64,000 bases of DNA from Chryseobacterium herbae (GCF_025154075.1 NZ_JAOAMU010000004.1:248001-312000), one strand, 5' to 3'. Numbered from the stretch's first letter, positions 16,775 to 25,535 are shown. The notes: generated from the sequence alone by a model not told the origin. A program made the numbers and translations.

Positions 16775-17154
16775 TAATCCTGATGTGCAATCATAGAAAT
16801 TTCAATATCAACATTCTTTGGCAGACAAGAAACCTGTACAGTTTCACGGGCCGGATAGCTGTCTGCATCAAGATATGAAGCATAAATATCATTCATTACC
16901 GCAAAATCATCCATACTTTTAAGGAAGATGGTTGCTTTTACTACGTTTTTGAAAGTCATTCCAGCTTCAGTAAGGACAGCTTCAAGGTTTTTCATCACCT
17001 GATGTGTTTCCTTTTCAATTCCCTCTACCAATTTACCAGTTGCAGGATCTACAGGAATCTGTCCGGAAATATATAAAATTCCGTTCGCCATATTAGCTTG
17101 TGAATAAGGCCCGATGGCTGCAGGTGCATTAACTGTATTGATTATTTGTTTCAT
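16774..17154 (-). CDS. ridA: RidA-family enamine/imine deaminase
   Basis: RidA hydrolyses reactive 2-aminoacrylate-type enamines released by PLP enzymes, protecting them from damage; it is a cytosolic trimer. The 126 residues match the usual length. Visible motifs are APAAIGPYSQA near the N-terminus, YISGQIPVDP, and YPARETVQVSCLPK with the substrate-binding Arg103. Glu118 follows in DIEISMIA. It is first in a two-gene unit with a small membrane protein. A -7 box (17258-17265) precedes it. Confidence 0.93.
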   Translation of the reverse strand: MKQIINTVNAPAAIGPYSQANMANGILYISGQIPVDPATGKLVEGIEKETHQVMKNLEAVLTEAGMTFKNVVKATIFLKSMDDFAVMNDIYASYLDADSYPARETVQVSCLPKNVDIEISMIAHQD

Positions 17155-17257
17155 ATATGGGTATTTATTTTTTCAAAAGTCATATGCAATCACTATGTCG
17201 TGTATTCGTTTGCTAACCAATTTTGTTAACAGTGATTCATTGAATTTATTTTGGTTG

Positions 17258-17265
17258 CAAATATA
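17258..17265 (-). promoter_or_regulatory. -7 promoter box of ridA
   Basis: On the minus strand this reads TATATTTG, a TAnnTTTG match about 100 bases before the ridA ATG. Confidence 0.45.
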
Positions 17266-17295
17266 AAATTTATATTTACAATAGTCAATCTGATA

Positions 17296-19881
17296 TTAGA
17301 AAGGTGCGTTAGGCTGTGTAAAACTTCTGTCTTTGTACTTCAGTGCATCACTTAAGATGTTGGCTTTGATCCCGATAAAGAAGTCATATACCTTATACTG
17401 TCCGAAAGGCACCCAGTTAAAGTTGATCGTAAAACTTCGCTGGTCTCTTGAGAATCCGATTCTGGTATAAGCCAGATCTTTCGTCACAAGGTCAAAATGC
17501 GTACTTCCGTTGATATTCCAGTAAGGAGTCAGCTTAATACTACCGTCCAGACCTACAGAAGCAATTTTGGTTCCAAGTAAGGATGTCCCTTTTGAATAAG
17601 CGTAGTTTGCATTGATATTTAAAGTCCAGGCCTGATCGAAATGAGCGTAATTATCATCATCAAAATAATAATTCTCATTTCTCACTTCTCCTTTTGCAGG
17701 ATACTTTTTAGCATAATCTGTTTTCTCGCCGAATATCTCGCTGCTCAAAGGATAAGAAAGCTGTACGTTGAATCCCTGTACACTGAAATGACCGAACTCT
17801 TCCGTTCTTATTCCCTGCGTAGCACCCGGAGCAAAATCAATTCTATAAGGATCCAGTGAAAGACTGGTGTTTACGCTTAATTTATTATTGAAGAAAGAGG
17901 ACTGCCCGTTGATACTGAATACAGACCACGGGTGATCTTTTGCGGCAAAGTTATAATTCCCTGATAAGCTAAGTGATTCGAAGATCTTAATTTTTTTCAC
18001 TCCTGTAGAATCACTTTTAGACTTCACTTTCATTTCAATATTGTTCCCGATATTGAAACCTAAAGCTCCTACTACTCCACTTGACGGGCTTCCTACAATT
18101 CCTTTATCAAAAATAGAATAAGGAGTCAAAGCACCTTCCGCATTATAATAGTTTTTATAATATCCGAAACCAGGACTGGAGAAATCCGGTGAATACGTAA
18201 AGCTAAGACTCGGCGTCATCATGTGTCTTATCGCTTCTACAGCAGATCCTTTTTTGAATTTCAGCATTCCGTAAAGCGTAGTCTGAAGACTGGCAGAAGT
18301 AGAGAAGGTAGAATATCCTGCAATATTCTTTTGAATTTCATCCACATCAACCGTTTTTATAGGATCATAACGTCTTTTAAGTGTTTTGGTCGTTAATGCG
18401 TTATCAATATTGGCACTTAAGCTGAATGTGAAATATTTCGCTACCGTTGTATTGGTTCCTAAGGCAATATTATTCTTAAGTCCTGTTTGCATTTTGTCCC
18501 ACATCGCCTTTGTAAAAAGCTCATTTTCCTGAGTGCTTGCAAAATTGGTCAGGTTGAAACCTGTATTCACTGTAATATTCTCAAGAAGTCCCTGTCTTAC
18601 GCCTGTTTTAGATTTAAACAGATAAAACTGATTGATCGCTACGTTCATCTGGGGAAGACGAAGATCGGCCAGTCCGGTTGCAAAGTTTTGAGCGTATGAC
18701 GCAGATCCTGTAATCGTAATCGGCAGTTTCAAAAACCTTTTGGTTATCGTTACCGCTGAATTCTGTTGCGTGTTCAGGACGTTCTGGTTGAAAATATAAT
18801 TATTGTTCAGGTTATTGTTGTAAAACTTCGTACTTACGATATCCACTGAAGCACTGAAAGTCAGAAAAGGATTGGATTTAGAATCCTGAGTATGTGTCCA
18901 TGCAATTCTGTATGTACTGTTTTTGTTATAATCATCCAGCCCTTTTATTCCACGTACCATCGTTCCGACATCTGCTGTAAATGTCCCGGAATACCTGTAT
19001 TTTTTCAGATAGTTCATCTGTGGCCGTATGTTCCAGCTTCCTTTGGTATAAATATCGGCAAGTACCTTAAGGTCAAAATGCTCCCCTATAGGCTGATAGT
19101 ACCCCAGCCCGTTGAGGAAAAACCCTACATCTTCCCTTTCCCCGAAACTCGGGATCAGGATACCGGCTGCCCTCTTGTCTGAAAACGGAAGGATCGCAAA
19201 CGGCAGAATCAGAGGAGTCGGAACCTTCTCGATATACATCTGGATAGGTCCGGTAACGATCTGTGATTTATTTTTAGTCTTGATCAGCTTGATATTGGAG
19301 GCACGCATGAAATAATCTGATGCGGTATCTTTTTTCTTGATGTAATATTCATCGGTCGTGTAATCGGCATTCTTCATGGCGAAAACAGAATCGTTATACT
19401 TTTTGGTTTTCTGCGCCGTGATTACCCCTTCGTTTTCTTCAGTTCTCGCATTAAATGCGATAGCCTGTTTTGTTTTGGTATTGTAGCTGAACTCATTGGT
19501 TTCATATTTTTTCCCCGCCTGAGTGGTAATTACGGGTTCAATAATCTTCCCAAGGGAGTCCTGTTTTCCACGGGCATAGATGAGATTTTTATTGTCGTCG
19601 ATAGAAATATAATCCGCATCAATCTGCATATCCTGGTATTTTACCTGGGCATTTTTGTTGAGGAATGTCATCTTTTTTGGGACATCTCTTCGCTGATCAT
19701 CCGCTTTTGTGTGGAGAATATCATCTAAAGATTCCTTTTTTACAACAATGGTATCCTTTTTGGAAATAGTATCATTAACCACATTTTTAGGCAATTTTTC
19801 AGGTGTTTTTTGTGCTAAAAAATTGTTAAAAATTAGGATAATTAAAATTTGTAATATATTTTTGAGGACGGTTTTGGCCAA
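17296..19881 (-). CDS. lptD: LPS-assembly protein LptD
   Basis: An outer-membrane beta-barrel that inserts lipopolysaccharide into the outer leaflet. After a signal segment (KNILQILIILIFNNFLAQ) the N-terminal OstA/LptA-like jellyroll (about 65-230, with DADYISIDDNKNLIYARG) precedes a long barrel rich in alternating aromatic strands, ending PNAPF. About 861 residues fits the Bacteroidota LptD type. The start is uncertain. A -7 box at 19906-19913 lies inside the longest open frame, which begins with TTG at 19947 and overlaps the divergent amidase gene. I choose TTG 19881, after the promoter and just before the signal peptide. No ATG fits. Confidence 0.82.
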   Translation of the reverse strand: MAKTVLKNILQILIILIFNNFLAQKTPEKLPKNVVNDTISKKDTIVVKKESLDDILHTKADDQRRDVPKKMTFLNKNAQVKYQDMQIDADYISIDDNKNLIYARGKQDSLGKIIEPVITTQAGKKYETNEFSYNTKTKQAIAFNARTEENEGVITAQKTKKYNDSVFAMKNADYTTDEYYIKKKDTASDYFMRASNIKLIKTKNKSQIVTGPIQMYIEKVPTPLILPFAILPFSDKRAAGILIPSFGEREDVGFFLNGLGYYQPIGEHFDLKVLADIYTKGSWNIRPQMNYLKKYRYSGTFTADVGTMVRGIKGLDDYNKNSTYRIAWTHTQDSKSNPFLTFSASVDIVSTKFYNNNLNNNYIFNQNVLNTQQNSAVTITKRFLKLPITITGSASYAQNFATGLADLRLPQMNVAINQFYLFKSKTGVRQGLLENITVNTGFNLTNFASTQENELFTKAMWDKMQTGLKNNIALGTNTTVAKYFTFSLSANIDNALTTKTLKRRYDPIKTVDVDEIQKNIAGYSTFSTSASLQTTLYGMLKFKKGSAVEAIRHMMTPSLSFTYSPDFSSPGFGYYKNYYNAEGALTPYSIFDKGIVGSPSSGVVGALGFNIGNNIEMKVKSKSDSTGVKKIKIFESLSLSGNYNFAAKDHPWSVFSINGQSSFFNNKLSVNTSLSLDPYRIDFAPGATQGIRTEEFGHFSVQGFNVQLSYPLSSEIFGEKTDYAKKYPAKGEVRNENYYFDDDNYAHFDQAWTLNINANYAYSKGTSLLGTKIASVGLDGSIKLTPYWNINGSTHFDLVTKDLAYTRIGFSRDQRSFTINFNWVPFGQYKVYDFFIGIKANILSDALKYKDRSFTQPNAPF

Positions 19882-19905
19882 TTTTTGTTCTATATAATTA
19901 AGGCT

Positions 19906-19913
19906 CAAAATTA
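19906..19913 (-). promoter_or_regulatory. -7 promoter box of lptD
   Basis: On the minus strand this reads TAATTTTG, a full match to TAnnTTTG, and it ends 24 bases before TTG 19881. It sits within 25 bases of the divergent amidase start. Confidence 0.55.
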
Positions 19914-19935
19914 ATATAATTTTTAAAACTGTAAG

Positions 19936-21222
19936 ATGCACAAACAAAATTTTAAAATAATTTTATCATTTCTCCTTATTTTCTCGAGCACTTTAATCTT
20001 TTCGCAAAAGAAGTTTACGATCGTTTTAGATGCTGGGCATGGGGGAAGTGACCATGGAGCGAACCGATCTTATGCAGACATTGGAAGGGTCGCAGAAAAA
20101 GATGTTACGCTAGCCGTTACCCTAAAAGTTGGGTCAATGTTGGAGAAAAACAGAGATTTCAAAGTAATATACACCCGTAAATTTGACGAATATCCTTCTC
20201 TTTCGGACAGAACCAACCTGGCGAACAGAAGTAAAGCTGATCTTTTTGTCTCTATTCACTGTAACTCTTCGCAGCGACCTACCGCTTACGGAACTGAAAC
20301 CTATGTACAGGGACCGAATCAGAATGACGAAAACCTGGAAGTGGCAAAAAGAGAGAATGACGTGATCTTTCTGGATGAAAAAGACAAACAGACCTTCGGT
20401 TCTTATAATCCAAGTTCACCGGAATCTCTTATCGCCCTGAAACTGCAGCAAAATAAATATCTGGAGTCCAGCTTACTGCTTGGCGGATTGGTGGAAGATA
20501 ATTTCGTGAATAAAGATAAAAGATTTTCAAGAGGTGTTTTTCAGAAGAACCTTCACGTTCTCCGTATGAATGCGATGCCTTCCGTACTGATAGAAACAGG
20601 ATTCATCAACCATCCTGAGGAAAGCCACTATCTGGCCTCTGAAAAGGGTCAGAGCGAAATCTCAGAAAGTATCTATAACGCCATCATCGATTATAAAAAA
20701 GCCATTGACCGAAAAACAGGAGGATCAATTTCAGTGAAAAAACCTGAACCTGAGAAGCCTGCAGAGTCTCCTCTGAAAAATGATTTCAGAATTTTACTGC
20801 TTAGTTCACCTACGAAATACAACGACGGAGATCCGGCTTTAAAAGGTCTGAATTACATTCTTCCTCTTAAAGATAACGGACAGTACAAATATTATTATGG
20901 GGTTACAAACATGGCTTCGGTAAAAGACATCAATTTAAAAACAGCCAAAGATGCAGGGTTCAGAAATGCCTATGCGGTAGGATTTATGCCTAATCAAAAA
21001 CTGCTTTCTGGCTACTATACTATTGAGGTTTATACGGGCGAAAAGCTAAACGGAAACTCATTTATCTTACAGACACTGAAGGATGTAGAACGCAACAAAG
21101 AGAACGGAGTTTTCTACTATACGTATGGAAAAGTATTCACTTTGGAGGATGCTGTAAAGCTCCAAAAAGACCTTGAAACCAAGGGAATCAAGAATACGAT
21201 TATTCAAAAAGTTTTTAAATAA
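19936..21222 (+). CDS. N-acetylmuramoyl-L-alanine amidase (Amidase_3)
   Basis: A zinc amidase that cuts the lactyl-L-Ala bond of peptidoglycan in the periplasm during growth and division. A signal peptide (about 1-23, ending FSQ) leads into the catalytic domain (27-250) with zinc ligands His35 (LDAGHGG), Glu54 (VAEKDVT) and His108 (SIHCNSS) and the catalytic Glu220 (VLIETGFINHPEE). The C-terminal 150 residues after a Pro/Lys linker (about 275-428) look like a SPOR-type sugar-binding domain, by pattern only. It is divergent from lptD with almost no intergenic space, linking two envelope-biogenesis genes. Confidence 0.9.
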   Translation: MHKQNFKIILSFLLIFSSTLIFSQKKFTIVLDAGHGGSDHGANRSYADIGRVAEKDVTLAVTLKVGSMLEKNRDFKVIYTRKFDEYPSLSDRTNLANRSKADLFVSIHCNSSQRPTAYGTETYVQGPNQNDENLEVAKRENDVIFLDEKDKQTFGSYNPSSPESLIALKLQQNKYLESSLLLGGLVEDNFVNKDKRFSRGVFQKNLHVLRMNAMPSVLIETGFINHPEESHYLASEKGQSEISESIYNAIIDYKKAIDRKTGGSISVKKPEPEKPAESPLKNDFRILLLSSPTKYNDGDPALKGLNYILPLKDNGQYKYYYGVTNMASVKDINLKTAKDAGFRNAYAVGFMPNQKLLSGYYTIEVYTGEKLNGNSFILQTLKDVERNKENGVFYYTYGKVFTLEDAVKLQKDLETKGIKNTIIQKVFK

Positions 21223-21235
21223 TTTATAAAATAAT

Positions 21236-21266
21236 TTTGAAGTTAAAAAGTTAATCATTACTTTTG
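21236..21266 (+). promoter_or_regulatory. Promoter of tRNA-Glu(1)
   Basis: TTTG (21236-21239), 19 bases, TACTTTTG (21259-21266): close to the ideal flavobacterial housekeeping promoter. It lies 14 bases before the tRNA. Confidence 0.85.
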
Positions 21267-21280
21267 CAACCTCAAAATTT

Positions 21281-21355
21281 GGCCTATTCGTCTAGTGGTT
21301 AGGACTCAAGGTTTTCATCCTTGCAACAGGAGTTCGATTCTCCTATAGGCTACCA
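21281..21355 (+). tRNA. tRNA-Glu (UUC), isodecoder 1, CCA encoded
   Basis: Cloverleaf: acceptor GGCCTAT pairs with ATAGGCT (G1-U72 wobble), anticodon stem CAAGG/CCTTG around loop TTTTCAT, anticodon TTC, and a T-arm with GTTCGATTC. The 3' CCA is encoded (21353-21355). The body differs from the two other tRNA-Glu genes nearby. A small gene begins 11 bases downstream. Confidence 0.93.
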
Positions 21356-21366
21356 AATTTGATATC

Positions 21367-21687
21367 ATGCCGGATTTAAAAATACAAGAAGCAAAACTTC
21401 TTTTTAAGAAAATCCACTCTAACCCAAAAAGTTACGATTTACAAATCAATGAAGACGGGATTACAGGCAGGGATGATAAAATAAGTTTCAGACTTTACAG
21501 GACTGGAGAAAGGGTCGCCTTTGAAGTAACAATTGATGGACTTACCTTCACCAACACCACTGGAGAATGGAACAACGCAATGATTATGTTAAGTAGCACA
21601 ATCAAGAAAATAGAACGAGAACAAGAGAATTTAAAAATAGAACAAGCAATAGATAAACTCAGAAAATACCTGTCAGAAGAAAATTGA
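21367..21687 (+). CDS. Hypothetical protein downstream of tRNA-Glu
   Basis: A 106-residue cytosolic protein that I do not recognise. An N-terminal helix (LKIQEAKLLFKKIH) is followed by a beta-rich middle (about 22-65) and a charged C-terminal helix (KKIEREQENLKIEQAIDKLR, about 78-97). It begins 11 bases after the encoded CCA of the tRNA, so it is probably expressed from the tRNA promoter by read-through. The rpsT promoter follows it directly. Confidence 0.6.
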   Translation: MPDLKIQEAKLLFKKIHSNPKSYDLQINEDGITGRDDKISFRLYRTGERVAFEVTIDGLTFTNTTGEWNNAMIMLSSTIKKIEREQENLKIEQAIDKLRKYLSEEN

Positions 21688-21704
21688 AAAATTTTAAAAA
21701 TAAA

Positions 21705-21736
21705 TTTGGCAGATTAAAAAAAAGTTTATAGTTTTG
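21705..21736 (+). promoter_or_regulatory. Promoter of rpsT and two tRNA-Glu genes
   Basis: TTTG at 21705-21708, 20 bases, TAGTTTTG at 21729-21736: a near-ideal -33/-7 pair. It should drive rpsT and the tRNA genes behind it. Confidence 0.88.
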
Positions 21737-21754
21737 CACTCACATTTGAACGAT

Positions 21755-22009
21755 ATGGCAAATCATAAATCAGCACTAAAGAGAATTAGACAAAACGAAG
21801 TTAGAAAAGTTCGTAACAGATACTACCACAAAACTGCTAGAACAGCAATCAAAGTTTTGAGAAATGAGGAAGATAAAGCTGCAGCTACGGAGCAACTTCC
21901 AAAAGTTATCGCTTTGTTGGATAGATTAGCTAAGAAAAATATCATCCACAAGAACAAAGCTGCTAACTTGAAAAGCAAATTGGCAAAGCACGTTAATAAA
22001 TTAGCGTAA
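21755..22009 (+). CDS. rpsT: 30S ribosomal protein S20
   Basis: An 84-residue, highly basic helical protein that binds 16S rRNA in the body of the small subunit. The N-terminal [21 protein letters not shown] matches the S20 signature (given in part) and [18 protein letters not shown] is the conserved C-terminal segment. An upstream in-frame ATG at 21734 lies within the promoter, so ATG 21755 is the start. A tRNA-Glu gene follows after 10 bases, so S20 and two tRNAs appear to share one transcript. Confidence 0.96.
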   Translation: MANHKSALKRIRQNEVRKVRNRYYHKTARTAIKVLRNEEDKAAATEQLPKVIALLDRLAKKNIIHKNKAANLKSKLAKHVNKLA

Positions 22010-22019
22010 CAGCATAGTA

Positions 22020-22091
22020 GGCCCGTTCGTCTATCGGTTAGGACCTCAGATTTTCATTCTGGTAAGAGGGGTTCGACTCCCCTACGGGCTA
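22020..22091 (+). tRNA. tRNA-Glu (UUC), isodecoder 2, copy A
   Basis: Acceptor GGCCCGT/ACGGGCT with a G1-U72 wobble, anticodon loop TTTTCAT (anticodon TTC), T-arm GGTTCGACTCC. No CCA is encoded. It begins ten bases after rpsT. Its 72 bases are identical to the copy at 22192. Confidence 0.93.
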
Positions 22092-22191
22092 CAAAACTTA
22101 ATCACTACTAACCGGGTGGTTATACTAAGAGTTGAAACTTATAAAAACAAAAAACTAACCCTGTAGGTATTTTATTTACAGTTTGGTAGAT

Positions 22192-22263
22192 GGCCCGTTC
22201 GTCTATCGGTTAGGACCTCAGATTTTCATTCTGGTAAGAGGGGTTCGACTCCCCTACGGGCTA
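22192..22263 (+). tRNA. tRNA-Glu (UUC), isodecoder 2, copy B
   Basis: Identical over 72 bases to the gene at 22020-22091, separated by a 100-base spacer with no clear promoter. It is followed by a terminator, so it is probably processed from the rpsT transcript. Confidence 0.93.
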
Positions 22264-22273
22264 CTTAACAACA

Positions 22274-22308
22274 AAAAACTCTGGTATTTTTATCAGAGTT
22301 TTTTTGTG
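22274..22308 (+). terminator. Terminator of the rpsT-tRNA unit
   Basis: AAAAACTCTG and CAGAGTTTTT form a 10-bp stem with a ten-base loop, followed by more T. Confidence 0.85.
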
Positions 22309-22510
22309 CTTTACGACTTCGGATTTTCTTGAAATTATTCATACATGGTCTTGTCCAAAACCTATTGTATTTTTTTAAATTCCGGCTTGGTTTCAACTTC
22401 AGTCATCATTTCAGTAAACGAAATTCATCAATACCTGGCACATCGGGTTTAAAAAATGGGCTATAGCCATTGATCTGCATATTTATTCTCAGAAGAGAAA
22501 GTATAATTTG

Positions 22511-22518
22511 TAGTTTTG
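22511..22518 (+). promoter_or_regulatory. -7 promoter box of the AraC-type gene
   Basis: TAGTTTTG matches TAnnTTTG and lies 19 bases before ATG 22538. No good -33 element is visible, as expected if the gene is activated or weakly expressed. Confidence 0.5.
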
Positions 22519-22537
22519 TAGTATTCAAAATAAAAAC

Positions 22538-23575
22538 ATGGCATTCATTAACGATTTAGGTAAGATTATTGTTTTTTTGTTTTTACTGTTAAGTATTTTC
22601 CTGATCACCGCAAAATCCGAAAGAAAATTACCTGATTATCTATTTGCTGCTTTTCTCCTGGTATCTGTGATAGATTTTTCCGGGCTTTTCCTATCACCGC
22701 CTGATTCCAGAATAATCAAAGGAGGGAAACTGGCCAGCGTTCTGCTGCAGATGCCTTTATATTATTTATACGTCAACTCAGCCTGTTATTATAATTTCAA
22801 GCTTCATAAAAAACATCTTTTGCATGGGCTCCCGTTTTTATTCGTTTTTTGCTTCTTCAGCATAACAGGAATTTCAGAACAGGATTACAAGATATTTGAT
22901 GTGATCTCTGTCGTTCAGTATTACTTTTACATCATTGCTGTATTTCTGGTGTTGAGAAACTTCAGAAAACTATATCAGGAAAATTATTCCAGCAATCATC
23001 ATCTTACCTACAAATGGCTGATGCAAACCACTGTCCTTTTTGTCATTGGAAATATCTTCGTTCTTATCAGAGGTTTTGTTGACAACGATAGTCCTGTCTA
23101 TAACTACTTATTTACGCTCACCTCCGTGTTTGTCTTATCTGTGATCACCTGGTTTGTGCTGAATGCTCTATACCGACCAAATCTGTTTGCCGGGATCAAC
23201 AAAGATCTGACTCCTGTACAATCGGAAAATGAAGTAAAGAAACAACCGGAGCAATTGAAAAGTCTTCTCCAATTCATGGAAACTGAAAAGCCTTATTTGG
23301 ATGACAAACTGACGTTGCAGAAACTGGCTGAACAAATTCATCTACCCGAAAAGCAATTATCCCTGCTGATCAATCAACATACCGGAAAGCATTTTTTCGA
23401 CTTTATCAATGAATTCCGAATTAACGATGCAAAAACTCTTCTGAAGGAACAATCGCAGCTAACCGTACTGGAAGTATTGTATGAAGTAGGCTTCAACTCG
23501 AAATCTTCATTTTATACTGCTTTTAAAAAGGAAACTAACTTAACCCCTACAGATTACAGAAAATCAACCATTTAG
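22538..23575 (+). CDS. Membrane-anchored AraC-family transcription regulator
   Basis: A 345-residue protein with six to seven N-terminal membrane helices (about 10-215) and a C-terminal AraC-type double helix-turn-helix (about 245-343). The DNA-binding part shows LTLQKLAEQIHLPEKQLSLL for the first helix-turn-helix and VLEVLYEVGFNSKSSFYTAFKKETNLTPTDYR for the second (given in part), the standard family end. Membrane AraC regulators of this type are frequent in Bacteroidota, and their signals are mostly unknown. It is followed by a strong inverted repeat and a serine hydrolase gene that may be its target. Confidence 0.85.
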   Translation: MAFINDLGKIIVFLFLLLSIFLITAKSERKLPDYLFAAFLLVSVIDFSGLFLSPPDSRIIKGGKLASVLLQMPLYYLYVNSACYYNFKLHKKHLLHGLPFLFVFCFFSITGISEQDYKIFDVISVVQYYFYIIAVFLVLRNFRKLYQENYSSNHHLTYKWLMQTTVLFVIGNIFVLIRGFVDNDSPVYNYLFTLTSVFVLSVITWFVLNALYRPNLFAGINKDLTPVQSENEVKKQPEQLKSLLQFMETEKPYLDDKLTLQKLAEQIHLPEKQLSLLINQHTGKHFFDFINEFRINDAKTLLKEQSQLTVLEVLYEVGFNSKSSFYTAFKKETNLTPTDYRKSTI

Positions 23576-23579
23576 GCGT

Positions 23580-23640
23580 GTCCGATTTTAATTCGGACTG
23601 TTTTTATGATTTAAAATCAGTCCGGTTTCCGATAGTCGGA
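23580..23640. repeat. Nested inverted repeats between the AraC gene and the hydrolase
   Basis: Five complementary arms lie in 61 bases: GTCCGA (23580), TCGGACTG (23593), CAGTCCGG (23618), TCCGA (23628) and TCGGA (23636). The second and third arms, extended by TTTTA/TAAAA, form a 12-13 bp hairpin. The first can pair instead with the second, and the fourth with the fifth. It may be an operator cluster, a terminator or an attenuator. Confidence 0.65.
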
Positions 23641-23695
23641 TATTTATCCCACTGTAAATTTTCAGATTTGCTTCATCATTTAAAAATTAAATCAA

Positions 23696-25348
23696 ATGAA
23701 GCTACCAATCCAATGGACACTGATCCTTTTCACTTTATTAAGTTCCGGACTATGCTCCGCCCAATTCAAACAAAAAGATCCGATCACGAGAACAGACTCT
23801 CTGCTGAATATCTATAAACGGGAAAACGCGCCGGGTATGGCCGTTGCCATTATAAAAGACGGAAAAGTCATTTATAAGAAAACCTACGGACTGGCCAATC
23901 TGGAAAATAAAACTCCGATCACAGATTCTACGGCTTTTAATATAGCCTCCGTTTCCAAACAGTTTACCGCCTTTATTGCTCTTTTGGCTGAGAAGGAAGG
24001 AAAGTTATCGTTAGATGATGATATCAGAACCTATCTGCCGGAACTGAAGCATCTGCCTTATAAAATTACGATCCGTCAATTGGCTAATCATACCCATGGA
24101 TTACCCAATTTTTCGGAAATAAAAAAACTGCAGGGTTTTGGAGATGAATTTAAAGTAACCAATGAAGAAGGAGTACATACTCTTTTGGGAATTAAAAGCA
24201 CCAACTTCCCTCCCGGAGAAAAATACCAATATAATAATACCGGTTTTACGCTTCTCGCTGAAATTCTCCACAGGATTTACAAAAAGGATTTTAACCAAAT
24301 CGCAAAGGAATACATTTTTAATCCTTTGCACATGAAAAACACCTTGGCATTAGATGACCCTGATAAAATCATTCCAAACGCAGCAGAATCCTACCGGCCA
24401 AAGGGGAATACTTTTTTTAAGTTTCCTATTGCGCAAATGGTGGATGGCTCATCCAATATTTATACGACACTGAATGACTTGTGTCAATGGGCAATTAATT
24501 TTCAACATCCAATACAGGGAAGCCGCGAGCTTTATCATACCATGCAAAAGAGTACCGTGCTCAGTAACGGCAAAACCATAGAATATGGATTGGGACTGCA
24601 AACCGAAAAATACAAAGGTCTGGACTTAGTATTTCACGGTGGTGGCACTGTCGGCTATCGTTCTTATATTTTACACGTTCCTTCTCAACAGTTTTCTATC
24701 GTCATGTTAGGCAATAAGCAAGGATTTGAAGGTTTGCAGATTGTTTATCAATTGTTAGACTTTTTTCTCAAAGATCAGGAGATACTTCCTCCCCTTCCGC
24801 AAAAAACAACTTACACTCCAGCTGAGCTTAAAAAATTTGAGGGAGTTTATGAATTTAGTCCTGGAAACTTTCTTGAAATATCGACGGAAGGGAAAGATCT
24901 TTCTGTGGGAACCTATAACCGAAAAGGCAAGGAACCGCTTCAGATCATTGGGGACAGCAAATTTAAGATTACCTCTATTCCAACAGCAAGTTTAACCTTT
25001 CATAGCGGTTCGGTTGTCCTTAGAATAGCAGATTTTACCTACACTGCAAAAAAGGTGAACCTGAATCTTCCTAAAGCAGAGAAAATCGCTTTGAACAAAT
25101 TAGTTGGTTTCTACAGGAATGAGGAATTTAATACAACGTATCAGCTCGTCATTGAAAACAATAAACTTATCGCAAAACACCCTTTGAATGGTGATATTGA
25201 ACTGTATCCGTTAAACAATAAAAGCTTCTACTCCACAGCTGATTATTTCGGGCAACTTGATTTTAAGTATGATCAAAATAATGAAGTCACGAAGTTTATA
25301 TTATCCGGATCAAATCTTTTTAATATTGAATTTAAAAAAATAAAATAG
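23696..25348 (+). CDS. Serine hydrolase (class C beta-lactamase-like)
   Basis: A 550-residue secreted protein (signal peptide about 1-23, SAQ). The penicillin-binding-protein-like fold spans about 35-355, with SxxK at Ser85-Lys88 (ASVSKQF), YxN at Tyr179-Asn181 and the HGG motif in FHGGGTVGY in place of KTG. Such proteins act as esterases, D-aminopeptidases or peptidases. Substrate cannot be told, and a true beta-lactamase is unlikely given the long C-terminus. That C-terminal part (about 380-550) holds two lipocalin-like repeats typical of these hydrolases. It follows a membrane AraC regulator, so regulated expression is plausible. Confidence 0.85.
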   Translation: MKLPIQWTLILFTLLSSGLCSAQFKQKDPITRTDSLLNIYKRENAPGMAVAIIKDGKVIYKKTYGLANLENKTPITDSTAFNIASVSKQFTAFIALLAEKEGKLSLDDDIRTYLPELKHLPYKITIRQLANHTHGLPNFSEIKKLQGFGDEFKVTNEEGVHTLLGIKSTNFPPGEKYQYNNTGFTLLAEILHRIYKKDFNQIAKEYIFNPLHMKNTLALDDPDKIIPNAAESYRPKGNTFFKFPIAQMVDGSSNIYTTLNDLCQWAINFQHPIQGSRELYHTMQKSTVLSNGKTIEYGLGLQTEKYKGLDLVFHGGGTVGYRSYILHVPSQQFSIVMLGNKQGFEGLQIVYQLLDFFLKDQEILPPLPQKTTYTPAELKKFEGVYEFSPGNFLEISTEGKDLSVGTYNRKGKEPLQIIGDSKFKITSIPTASLTFHSGSVVLRIADFTYTAKKVNLNLPKAEKIALNKLVGFYRNEEFNTTYQLVIENNKLIAKHPLNGDIELYPLNNKSFYSTADYFGQLDFKYDQNNEVTKFILSGSNLFNIEFKKIK

Positions 25349-25387
25349 TTTTATCTTCTTTAGTTACTTAGGTTATTTCCAGTGTTT

Positions 25388-25420
25388 AACCCTGTCAAGG
25401 TTTTGAACCTTGACAGGGTT
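25388..25420. repeat. Perfect 15-bp palindrome (REP-like)
   Basis: AACCCTGTCAAGGTT, loop TTG, AACCTTGACAGGGTT: a perfect hairpin between two genes. Its plan (AACC..GGTT-TTG-AACC..GGTT) recalls the palindromes at 42001 and 42251. It probably doubles as the terminator of the hydrolase gene. Confidence 0.7.
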
Positions 25421-25504
25421 TGCTGAGCTACTCATCCATCTTATCCTTTTTTCAAGCTCAATACATCCTTTTAAAATTTATAGTTAAATATTTTAAAAAA
25501 GTCA

Positions 25505-25535
25505 TACCTTTGCATTCATCAGATGATAAGATGTA
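25505..25535 (+). promoter_or_regulatory. gntR promoter with overlapping operator half-site
   Basis: The -7 box TACCTTTG (25505-25512) is followed two bases later by TTCATCAG (25515-25522) and, after five bases, a degenerate partner AAGATGTA. The same TTCATCAG begins the perfect palindrome before the transporter gene, so this is a candidate autoregulatory site over the transcription start. Confidence 0.6.

Noticed and set aside
23578..23817. Small plus-strand frame between the AraC-type and hydrolase genes
   Set aside because: It spans the inverted repeats and overlaps the hydrolase signal peptide in another frame; it has no coding features.
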